Assembly: GCA_016710365.1 (NCBI GenBank)
Contig: JADJVW010000003.1
Coordinates: forward strand, 1-15,000
Length of the DNA stretch: 15,000 nucleotides
DNA from: Candidatus Caldilinea saccharophila
GTDB taxonomy: Bacteria > Chloroflexota > Anaerolineae > Caldilineales > Caldilineaceae
Direction: 5' to 3'
A model generated the notes under the pieces. The model had not been told where the DNA came from. It searched no databases and was given only the letters and a program-made list of their open reading frames with translations. Of this stretch, positions 7,088-14,109 are shown in pieces; position 1 is the first letter of the stretch; every line of letters starts with the position of its first letter. The translations under genes were made by a program, and so were the position numbers.

Positions 7088-9060
7088 TTAGTTCGCGCGC
7101 AGGCTTTCCACTTCCGCTGTCCACAGCGCGCTGACTGCGTCGCTGGGCATGCGCCAATCCCCACGCGGGGAGAGCGCCACCGACCCTACCTTGGGGCCGT
7201 CGGGCATTGCCGAGCGCTTAAACTGCTGGGCAAAGAAGCGACGATAAAAGACGCCCAGCCAGCGCAGGATCACCTCGTCTGCATAGATGCCGGCAAAAGC
7301 CTGCCGCGCCAGGAAGAAAACTTTGGCGGGCGCAAATTGATAGCGCACGATCTGGAAGAGAAAGAAATCATGCAGTTCGTAGGGGCCGATAGTATCTTCA
7401 GTCTTCTGTTCGAGTTGTTCGCCCTCACCCAGGGGCAGCAACTCAGGCGTGATCGGCGTGGCGACAATATCGTGCAGTACGTCGGCGGTGACGCCGGTGA
7501 AAACCTCGTCGGCGCACCATGCCACCAGATAGCGCACCAGGGTTTTGGGCACGCCGGCGTTGACATGATACATCGACATGTGATCGCCGTTAAAGGTCAT
7601 CCAGCCCAACGCCGCTTCGGAGAGATCACCCGTGCCGACGACCAACCCGCCGACCTGGTTGGCGACATCCATCAGAATCTGGGTGCGCTCGCGCGCCTGG
7701 GCATTCTCGTAGGTGACATCGTGCACCTGCTCGTCGTGGCCGATCTCGCGAAAGTGCAGCCGCACGCTCTCGCCGATGGGAATGGTGCGCAGGGTGACGC
7801 CCAAATCCAACGCAAGCTGCTCGGCGTTGCCGCGCGTGCGCGCAGTGGTGCCAAACCCTGGCATGGTGATCGCCACGATGCCGTCGCGAGCCAGCGCCAG
7901 CATGTCGAACGCACGCACGATCACCAGCAGCGCCAGCGTCGAGTCCAGCCCGCCGGACACGCCAATGATCACACGCTGAGCACCGACGTGACGCAAACGC
8001 CTGGCCAGCCCCACCGCCTGAATACTGAAGATTTCGCGGCAATGTTCGGCGCGCGTGCAGGGTCGGTGGGCACGAAGGGCGTGCGCGCAAGCGGCCGGCG
8101 CAACAATGGCTGCGACGCTTCGCTGCGGGGCAACGCAAAGGGCGCGTTGCGCAGCGTGCTTGACGGCGCAGCCTGCGAGAAGGTGGTGTTGCGCACGCGC
8201 TCGTGATTCATGCGCTGCAAGTCGAGGTCGGCGACTGCCATTTGCTTATCAAAACAGAAGCGTTCCGTCTCGACCAGCAGTGAGCCGTTTTCGGCGATCA
8301 AGCCGTGGCCCGCGTACACTGTGTCGGTGGAGGATTCGCCTGGGCCGGCCCCTGCATAGACATAAGCCGCCAGACAGCGCGCGGATTGCTGGCGCACCAG
8401 ATCGCGGCGATACGCCGCCTTGCCCAGCAATTCATTGCCGGCGGAAGGGTTGACCAGCAGCGTCGCGCCCGCCAGCGCCAACCGCCCGCTTGGCGGCTCC
8501 ACCGCCCACAGATCCTCACAAATTTCGATGCCGATCACACAGTCGGCCATCTCTACGGCGCTGAACAGCAAGTCGACGCCAAACGGGACCGCCTGCTGGC
8601 CGATCTCGACGAACGGCGGCAGAGCGGCGCTGGCCGGCGTGAACCAGCGCCGCTCGTAAAATTCGCCGTAGGTGGGCAGATAGGTTTTTGGAACGAGGCC
8701 ACAGATGCGTCCGCCCGCACAGAGCGCAGCGCAGTTATAGAGCCGGCCAGCCACCAGCAGCGGCAGCCCGACGACGCAGCTCACGAATTCCGTCCCGGTG
8801 GCCTGGGCGATGCGGCGCAATCCACCCAGCGCGGCGTGCAGCAGATGGCCTTGATAAAAAAGATCGGCGCAGGAATAAGCGGTGATGCAAAGCTCTGGAA
8901 AGATCGCCAGTTGTACATCCTGCGCCGCGGCCTGCGCCAGCGCGGCGCTGATCTGCTCAACATTGTAATCAACATCGGCGACGCGCAGCGCCGGCGCAAT
9001 GCTTGCCACGCGCACGAATCCCAGGCGGGAGCGACCAAACAAGTTTTCTGGTGTGGGCAC
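7088..9060 (-). CDS. nadE: glutamine-dependent NAD(+) synthetase, one frame break
   Basis: It catalyses the last step of NAD synthesis, amidating deamido-NAD with ATP and ammonia from glutamine. The N-terminal nitrilase-type glutaminase domain (about residues 13-290) shows the catalytic triad: Glu56 in FPELCITAY, Lys125 in VPKTYLPTYGEFYERRWF and Cys181 in IGIEICEDLW. The C-terminal synthetase domain has the ATP-binding VIIGVSGGLDSTLALLV and later GTGDLSEAALGWMTFNGDH. One base is missing near 8055 in a CGCGCG run; restoring it gives DPARRAEHCREIF joined to SIQAVGLARRL and a 657-residue protein, normal for the long bacterial type. The GTG at 9060 is supported by AAGGAAGA about seven bases upstream. 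The frame is open further upstream, but the N-terminus fits the family here. It is transcribed divergently from the RNase-barstar pair. Confidence 0.93.
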
Positions 9061-9117
9061 AGTCGTTCTTCCTTGCTGAAGTGCTTGCTTGCTAAAATCG
9101 GCCACTGCTGAGCATCC

Positions 9118-9123
9118 ATTATA
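9118..9123 (-). promoter_or_regulatory. candidate -10 box for nadE
   Basis: A perfect TATAAT on the minus strand lies about 58 bases upstream of the nadE GTG, giving a leader of about 50 bases. No good -35 hexamer is found at 16-18 bases, where part of an inverted repeat lies instead. Confidence 0.4.
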
Positions 9124-9129
9124 GTCGGG

Positions 9130-9156
9130 GCGCACAGAATTCCGCCATCCGTGCGC
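9130..9156. promoter_or_regulatory. inverted repeat between divergent -10 boxes
   Basis: GCGCAC at 9130-9135 and GTGCGC at 9151-9156 are inverse copies with a 15-base spacer, centred near 9143, almost midway between the nadE and RNase -10 boxes. A protein bound here could control both promoters. Six-base arms in GC-rich DNA can arise by chance. Confidence 0.3.
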
Positions 9157-9160
9157 TACA

Positions 9161-9169
9161 TGGTATGAT
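9161..9169 (+). promoter_or_regulatory. candidate extended -10 promoter for the RNase-barstar pair
   Basis: TGGTATGAT gives a TG extension and a TATGAT box (5 of 6). Transcription would begin near 9176, which rules out the GTG at 9173 as the RNase start and favours the later codons. No clear -35 box is seen. Confidence 0.45.
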
Positions 9170-9238
9170 CGCGTGCCAATATCTGCGTTAAATCGTCCGC
9201 TCTGGCCGCCACGCATGGCCGCAGAAAGGAAGTATCGC

Positions 9239-9859
9239 TTGAGTCGTTCCACGCCACGTCGCGGCGGCTTTTCACCGTTGCTGGTCGTCCTCGTGATCGC
9301 GGTGATGCTGTGGGTGCTGTTTACGCGCTCGCAAACGGCGCCGGAAAGTGCTCCCCTGTCAGACGTTACGCCTGCCGCGGAAGCCACGTTCGACGTCGAA
9401 CAACCTCAAGCAACTGCAGACGCCACAGAGAGCACGCCTCATGCCGCAGCGTCACCCGCGGCGGAGCAGCCTGCACAAGTTTCCGTAGCAACTATCGAGA
9501 ATACCGCGCTCGCCAGCGCGCCGAAGCCGCCAAAACCGACTGCTACATCTCCACGCGCGCCGCCCGCGCAGATCGATGGGCTGCCTATCATCACGCTGGA
9601 TGAATTGCCGCGGGAGGCGCGCAAAACGCTCGACTTGATCGAGCGCGATGGCCCGTTTCCTTTTAGCAAAGACGGCGCGACTTTTCAGAACCGCGAAGGG
9701 CTGCTGCCGCGCAAAGCCTCAGGATACTATCACGAATACACAGTGATTACACCGGGAGAAAATGACCGCGGCGCGCGGCGCATTGTGGCCGGCGCACGCG
9801 ACGAATTGTATTACACCGACGACCATTACGCCAGCTTTGCACGGATCTGGATGCCATGA
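9239..9859 (+). CDS. membrane-anchored or exported guanyl-specific RNase, barnase/RNase Sa family
   Basis: The C-terminal ~85 residues match the microbial RNase N1/T1 fold: LPREARKTLDLIERDGPFPF, FQNREGLLPRKASGYYHEYT, DRGARRIVAG and YYTDDHYASF. The catalytic set known from RNase Sa is present: Glu166, Arg177, Arg181 and His196. The family cuts RNA after guanosine. Residues 1-10 are basic, 12-29 form one hydrophobic segment (SPLLVVLVIAVMLWVLF), and about 85 Pro/Ala/Thr-rich residues link it to the enzyme, so the RNase should face outward. No lipobox or clear cleavage site is seen. The TTG at 9239 is preferred because AGAAAGGAAG lies six bases upstream; ATG 9215 and GTG 9173 are in frame but lack such a site. 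The last codon and stop overlap the inhibitor gene as ATGA. Likely role: extracellular RNA degradation or competition (inference). Confidence 0.88.
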   Translation: MSRSTPRRGGFSPLLVVLVIAVMLWVLFTRSQTAPESAPLSDVTPAAEATFDVEQPQATADATESTPHAAASPAAEQPAQVSVATIENTALASAPKPPKPTATSPRAPPAQIDGLPIITLDELPREARKTLDLIERDGPFPFSKDGATFQNREGLLPRKASGYYHEYTVITPGENDRGARRIVAGARDELYYTDDHYASFARIWMP

Positions 9860-10338
9860 ACGAACTTGACCAGCGATTGGCTGGCGAGACTGCCGGCGGC
9901 ATGCACCGCTGGTTATCGCCGCAAAAGCCGCCGGCAGTGAAACGCTACGTAGAAGTACAGGGCTGGCGCTTCTTTTATCTGGACGGACGCCGGGCGCGCG
10001 ACAAAGCCAGTTTCCTACAAACTGCGGCCGACGTAATGGCTTTCCCGGCTTATTTTGGTCACAACTGGGATGCGTTCGAGGAATCCATCAACGACCTGGC
10101 GTGGGCGCCCGCCTCTGGCTATGTGCTGCTTTACGATCACGTGTGGTGGTTTGCCTGCACCCATCCAGCGGATTGGCAGGTTGCGCGTGAAATTTTGCAA
10201 GCGGCGTGCGAACGCTGGGCAAGCCAGAACAGACCCTTCGTTGTCTTCCTGCGCCACACGCACGGCTGCAGCGGGGTCGCCGATCTGCTAGTCGCGCCAC
10301 GTCCTCACCAGCGAGCGTTGCGCGCGCGTCTCTGGTGA
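9856..10338 (+). CDS. barstar-family ribonuclease inhibitor
   Basis: Residues about 48-82 (RARDKASFLQTAADVM, then FPAYFGHNWDAFEESINDL) match the barstar helix-loop-helix that plugs the barnase active site. Asp72 aligns with barstar Asp35, while the Trp38 and Asp39 positions are Glu here. A hydrophobic strand (GYVLLYDHVWWF) and a final strand (RPFVVFLRHT) complete the fold. The product has no signal peptide, so it would protect the cell from the RNase encoded just upstream before export. The ATG at 9856 lies within the RNase stop (ATGA), which suggests translational coupling. The ~160 residues exceed classical barstar (about 90) by an N-terminal extension and a basic C-terminal tail (PRPHQRALRARLW). 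That tail is encoded in the overlap with the convergent phosphatase gene, and a frame error there cannot be excluded. Confidence 0.87.
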   Translation: MNELDQRLAGETAGGMHRWLSPQKPPAVKRYVEVQGWRFFYLDGRRARDKASFLQTAADVMAFPAYFGHNWDAFEESINDLAWAPASGYVLLYDHVWWFACTHPADWQVAREILQAACERWASQNRPFVVFLRHTHGCSGVADLLVAPRPHQRALRARLW

Positions 10339-10805
10339 GGGTCGGTCACTTTTCGGCAGGTCGCGACGCAGCCGCGTGATCGTCGTCAGCGCCTCCGCGC
10401 CGCTCATCCCCTGACGCACCAGATAACAGCCAACCACCGTCCCCGTCCGGCCGATGCCGCCGAAACAGTGCACATAGACAGTGCGCCCCGCCTGCAACGC
10501 GCCGTCGATGCGATCCAGGATCTGGCGCATCTGCACAGAGGACGGGACGCCGAGGTCAGGGATGGGGTGCGAGTGTCGTGCGACGTGTAGTCCGGCCGCG
10601 GCGGCCTGTGCGCTGAGCAACGGTGCATACGCGCGCAGGTTGTATTCGCCGGGTTCGGTCAGGTCAACAACGAAGTCGACGCCGGCGCGCAAAAGGGCCG
10701 CCACCTGCTGATTAGCCACATCCAGATCAGCGGCGCAGGGATAAGGCCCTGCCAGCAACCGCGCGGCAGCGCCCAGTAAGCATTCGGTAGATCAAGATGG
10801 GACAT
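10288..10805 (-). CDS. dual-specificity/tyrosine-type protein phosphatase, one frame break
   Basis: VYVHCFGGIGRTGTVVGCYL contains the HCx5R phosphatase loop with catalytic Cys and Arg. The upstream HPIPDLGVPS supplies a likely general-acid Asp, and SDRPSPETRAQRSLV is a conserved tail of this bacterial family. The ATG at 10805 has a strong Shine-Dalgarno (GAGGAG). Its frame gives SHLDLPNAYWALPRG, then one missing base near 10757 joins it to LLAGPYPCAADLDVANQQVA. Repaired length is 172 residues. Starting at the downstream frame would drop a typical N-terminus, so the break is probably a sequence error. The gene follows the histidine kinase by 35 bases and is probably cotranscribed. Its stop lies inside the convergent barstar gene (51-base overlap). 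The substrate is unknown: phosphoprotein or small phosphorylated molecule. Confidence 0.87.
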
Positions 10806-10839
10806 TGATGCTCCTCACAAGTAAAAGCCTGACCAGCCC

Positions 10840-12357
10840 TCAGAGCGTCTCAGGATCGACCGGCAGCGCAACAAAGAAGGTCGTGCCCTTGCCCTGTTCG
10901 CTGGTCGCCCAGATGCGCCCGCCGTGCGCATCGACGATCACCTTGGACAAATAGAGACCCAGCCCGGCGCCGGCAGTCGAACGGCGCAACGAGCTGTCCA
11001 CGCGATAGTAGCGGTCGAACACTTTGGACAGATCCGACGCGGGAATGCCGATGCCCTGGTCGGAAATATAGATGACCACAGAGTCTTTGGCGGCAGCCTG
11101 CGGCGCGAATTCTGATTCCGGCGCGTCTGATTCCGGCGCGCTGCCGGCATTCTGCGCCTGACGAAACCAGCCGCCGATGGCAATCGCTCCCCCTTGTGGC
11201 GAATATTTGATGGCATTGTTGAGCAGATTGGTAAAGACCTGACGCAAGCGTTCTTCATCGCCCCAGACTGGCGGCAACGAATTGTCAAACGCAACCCTGA
11301 TGCGGTGAAGATTCGCCTGCGTGCGATAAACGTCGGCTATGCGGGTAAGCAGATTTACCAGATCGACGTCGGCGAGATCGAGCCGCAGCCCTTTGGCCTG
11401 AATGCGGCTGGCGTCGAGCAGGTTGTTGATCAGCGACTCCAGCCGATCAGCCTCTTCTTCAATGATTTGCAGCCCGGCTCTGGCCGTCGCGCCGTCCCAT
11501 TCAGCATCGGGACGCGCCAGCGTCTGTGCGTAGCCTTTGATCAGGGCGACGGGCGTCTTCAGTTCGTGGCTGATGATCGAGGTGAAAGTGGACTTCATCT
11601 CCTCTTCTTCTCCTGCCACATTCTCCAGCGGCAGCACGGCGCTGCACGGCCGGCCCACCGCGTCTTCCAGCGCAATGCCCACCATCGCAGCCAGCGTGTG
11701 GTTGATGGCGACGACGATGCGGTCGCGCGTCAGGATCATGATGCCGTCGGCGCTATTTTCCAGGATGGTAATCAAGCGGCTGCTTTCCGCGCGCAGGAGC
11801 GAATAGAGACGCGCATTGCGCACGGCCACTGCGGCCTGATCGGCAAATCCTTGCAAGAACTGCCAGTCAAGCTGTGAAAAAGCATAGTCCCCGCGAAACA
11901 AGTAGATCAGCCCCAAAAAATCGTCCTCAAAGAGCAGCGGCAACGCCACCACCTGGCCTAATGTCATGCCTAGCTCGGTTTCCACCTGATGGACGCGCCC
12001 GCTGAGATCGATCGCCGGCGGCTGGTTGCTGCCGGCGACGGCTGCCACCGCGTCCTGGACATGGCGCACGGTCGCGGCGTCTAACAAGGGTTCGAACGCG
12101 GCCAGGGCTTCGGTGGGAATCGCATAGAGGGCGCGCACTTGAAAGCGGGACGCCAGCGCCGGCTCCAGCAAGGTATGCTCGGATTGCAGCAGAATCATGC
12201 CCGCGGGCGCGCCGACCATTTCCGCCGCGCTGCGCAGGATCAGCTCCAGCAAGCTGGGCAGTTCGAGGCGTGAGGTCATGGCGCGCGAGATGCGCAGCAG
12301 AAACTCGAGCTGGCGCAACTGATAGGCTGCAAACAGGGTGGGCACATTTGCCGACAT
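10840..12357 (-). CDS. soluble sensor histidine kinase, GAF-PAS-HisKA-HATPase
   Basis: Residues about 15-190 form a GAF domain (LEFLLRISRAMTSRLELPSL to FADQAAVAVRNARLYSLLRA). A PAS-like segment follows at about 195-245 (ILENSADGIMILTRDRIVVA, then LEDAVGRPCSAVLPLENV). The H-box is SIISHELKTPVALIKGYAQTL with phospho-acceptor His264, and the ATP-binding domain shows FTNLLNNAIKYSP (N-box), ISDQGIGIP (G1) and GAGLGLYLSKVIVDAHGG (G2). No membrane segment is seen, so it probably senses a cytoplasmic signal. The ATG at 12357 lies 26 bases after the cytidine deaminase stop and follows a purine-rich AAGGCGGA. Two odd points: the PAS domain appears to lack its C-terminal half, running straight into GEEEEMKSTF, and an Ala/Pro/Glu loop with a 15-base tandem duplication sits in the ATP-binding domain. 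No response regulator is adjacent. Confidence 0.92.
   Translation of the reverse strand: MSANVPTLFAAYQLRQLEFLLRISRAMTSRLELPSLLELILRSAAEMVGAPAGMILLQSEHTLLEPALASRFQVRALYAIPTEALAAFEPLLDAATVRHVQDAVAAVAGSNQPPAIDLSGRVHQVETELGMTLGQVVALPLLFEDDFLGLIYLFRGDYAFSQLDWQFLQGFADQAAVAVRNARLYSLLRAESSRLITILENSADGIMILTRDRIVVAINHTLAAMVGIALEDAVGRPCSAVLPLENVAGEEEEMKSTFTSIISHELKTPVALIKGYAQTLARPDAEWDGATARAGLQIIEEEADRLESLINNLLDASRIQAKGLRLDLADVDLVNLLTRIADVYRTQANLHRIRVAFDNSLPPVWGDEERLRQVFTNLLNNAIKYSPQGGAIAIGGWFRQAQNAGSAPESDAPESEFAPQAAAKDSVVIYISDQGIGIPASDLSKVFDRYYRVDSSLRRSTAGAGLGLYLSKVIVDAHGGRIWATSEQGKGTTFFVALPVDPETL
11111..11140. repeat. 15-base perfect tandem duplication in the kinase gene
   Basis: Two adjacent copies of TCTGATTCCGGCGCG (11111-11125 and 11126-11140) encode the repeated peptide APESD-APESE in a loop of the ATP-binding domain between the N and G1 boxes. 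The frame is kept. Confidence 0.95.
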
Positions 12358-12382
12358 CGCTGATCCGCCTTGCGTGTGTGGA

Positions 12383-12772
12383 TTATGGGTGTAAGTTGTC
12401 GGAGTCGAAGCTGTCGGGCAGCAGATCGCGCACCGTCGTCGTGCGATAGGCGCCGCTTTCGTCGGCAATGTAGACCACCATCGCCGGCCCCAACTCGGCC
12501 ATGACTTGGCGGCATGTTCCGCAAGGCGAGCCGCCGTTGCGGGTGGCGACCGCCAGCGCGGTAAAACGCCGTTTGCCTTGCGCCACCGCCGCGGTCAACG
12601 CCACGCGCTCGGCGCAGATGGTGGCCGGATAGGCCGCGTTTTCGACATTACAGCCCAGGATTACGTCACCGTCTTCAGTCAGCAGCGCGGCGCCGACCTG
12701 ATAGCCACTGTACGGTGCGTAGGCGCGCGTGCGCGCCTTCAATGCCTGCGCAACCAAGTCGCCGGCTGTCAT
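12383..12772 (-). CDS. cdd: cytidine deaminase
   Basis: It hydrolyses cytidine and deoxycytidine to uridine forms in pyrimidine salvage. The zinc site is complete: CAERVAL with Cys53 and the proton-shuttling Glu55, and PCGTCRQVMAELG with Cys85 and Cys88. YAPYSGYQVGAAL and GCNVENAAYPATICAE are the standard substrate-pocket motifs. Length is 129 residues, typical of the homotetrameric type. The ATG at 12772 overlaps the stop of the CorC-like gene as ATGA, implying translational coupling. The short C-terminal extension (LLPDSFDSDNLHP) is ordinary. Confidence 0.96.
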   Translation of the reverse strand: MTAGDLVAQALKARTRAYAPYSGYQVGAALLTEDGDVILGCNVENAAYPATICAERVALTAAVAQGKRRFTALAVATRNGGSPCGTCRQVMAELGPAMVVYIADESGAYRTTTVRDLLPDSFDSDNLHP

Positions 12773-14109
12773 GATTGATTCGCCACACTGGACTGATTCA
12801 GCACTGACTTCTGATTGCGCACGCGGTTTGGCGGCGACTTTTCTTCCATAGGTTGCAGCGGCGATAGGATGCGCTCGACCCGCACCTGGTTGATGCGCCG
12901 CCCGTCCACGGAAAGCACTGTAAAGCGCCAGCCAGCCAACTCGAGCGATTCTCCCTGCTCTGGCACATGCCCCAGATGGCTGTAAATCAGCCCGCCAACA
13001 GTGTCGGCGTCTTCTTCAGAGAGATCGATGTCAAGCAATTCCGCCAGCGAGTCGATATCCAAGCGCGAATTGAGCAGGTAGGCATGTTCGCCGGTCGGCT
13101 GAAAGTAGGCTTGTTCGTGAATGTCATACTCATCCTGAATATCGCCGACGATCTCCTCCAACATGTCCTCAAAAGTCACGAGACCGGCAATGCCGCCATA
13201 TTCATCGACGATGATCGCCAGATGGGTGCGTTGCTGCTGCATCTCGCGAAAGAGTGCGCTGATCTTTTTACTCGCCGGGATAAAGTAGGCCGGGCGCAGC
13301 AACTCACGGATCGGCGCGTCGGTGCGGTTATCCCGGAAACACTTGAGCAGATCTTTGGCATACAGCACGCCGGCGATCACATCGACATGACCTTCATAGA
13401 CCGGGATGCGACTGTGGCCGGCCTCGATAATGGTTTCGAGCGCCTCATGGAGCGTGGTGTTGACTTCAACAGCCACCATATCGATGCGGGGCACCATCAC
13501 CTCGCGCGCCACGGTCTCGTCCATTTCCAGGATGCTGGCGATCATCTGCTTCTCGCTCTCCTGGATTTCGGACTCCTCATCGTTGACTTGCATCAGGAAG
13601 CGCAAGCCATCCTCGGACATGAAGATCGACTCGTCAGATTCCGCCTGGTCTTCGCCGCTAAGCCGTAATCCGGCCCGATACAGGAAGAAGGTTACGGGTG
13701 AAAAGATCATGGTGATGGCGCGCAGGAAAGGCGCCAGAGCAAAGGCGATGGCTTTGGGTGCGCGCAACACCAGCGAACGCACGGCAATCTGCACCGCGGC
13801 CAGGATCAGCCAGGTCGCCAGGATGCCCCCCACCATGCCAAACGCGCCGCTGTGGGTAAGCAGCATAAAACCGGCGGCAACTCCAGCGGCGACCACGCCC
13901 AATGTTTTGATGAGCATCACAGTCAGCCAAAACTGAACAGGATCGCTCAACTGCTCATTCAGGAGGGCGGCGCGGCGGTCGCCCTCCTCACTGCGTCTGC
14001 GCACCTCGCTGCGGTTGACCGCCGAGAGCGCAATTTCGGCGGCAGCGGCCAGCCCAATGAAGAGCAGCGCCGCCGCCAACACTATCCACGAAATCACGTC
14101 AGATTCCAC
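12769..14109 (-). CDS. CorC/HlyC-type membrane protein (CNNM/DUF21, CBS pair, CorC_HlyC domain)
   Basis: The N-terminal ~190 residues are a CNNM/DUF21 region with about four hydrophobic segments (SWIVLAAALLFIGLAAAAEI, WLTVMLIKTLGVVAAGVAA, GGILATWLILAAVQIAV, ITMIFSPVTFFLYRAGL). Two CBS domains follow (VMVPRIDMVAVEVNTTLHEA and HLAIIVDEYGGIAGLVTFED), then the C-terminal transporter-associated domain (DADTVGGLIYSHLGHVP, WRFTVLSVDGRRI). Family members are linked to magnesium or cobalt efflux; older hemolysin labels are unsupported. I choose the GTG at 14109 (ESDVISWIV) because GGGAGA sits about six bases upstream and it overlaps the glmU stop by 11 bases; an in-frame ATG at 14199 would add 30 residues from inside glmU. 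About 446 residues. The tail carries an Asn/Gln/Ser-rich stretch with three NQ(K/S)S repeats. Confidence 0.9.
   Translation of the reverse strand: MESDVISWIVLAAALLFIGLAAAAEIALSAVNRSEVRRRSEEGDRRAALLNEQLSDPVQFWLTVMLIKTLGVVAAGVAAGFMLLTHSGAFGMVGGILATWLILAAVQIAVRSLVLRAPKAIAFALAPFLRAITMIFSPVTFFLYRAGLRLSGEDQAESDESIFMSEDGLRFLMQVNDEESEIQESEKQMIASILEMDETVAREVMVPRIDMVAVEVNTTLHEALETIIEAGHSRIPVYEGHVDVIAGVLYAKDLLKCFRDNRTDAPIRELLRPAYFIPASKKISALFREMQQQRTHLAIIVDEYGGIAGLVTFEDMLEEIVGDIQDEYDIHEQAYFQPTGEHAYLLNSRLDIDSLAELLDIDLSEEDADTVGGLIYSHLGHVPEQGESLELAGWRFTVLSVDGRRINQVRVERILSPLQPMEEKSPPNRVRNQKSVLNQSSVANQS

Noticed and set aside
7337..9111. Plus-strand open frames opposite nadE
   Set aside because: They are complements of conserved NAD synthetase sequence; composition follows from GC-rich third codon positions.
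9856..10338. Classical intracellular toxin-antitoxin module
   Set aside because: The RNase carries an export or membrane segment and the inhibitor is of the barstar type, so an exported enzyme with an immunity protein is the better description.
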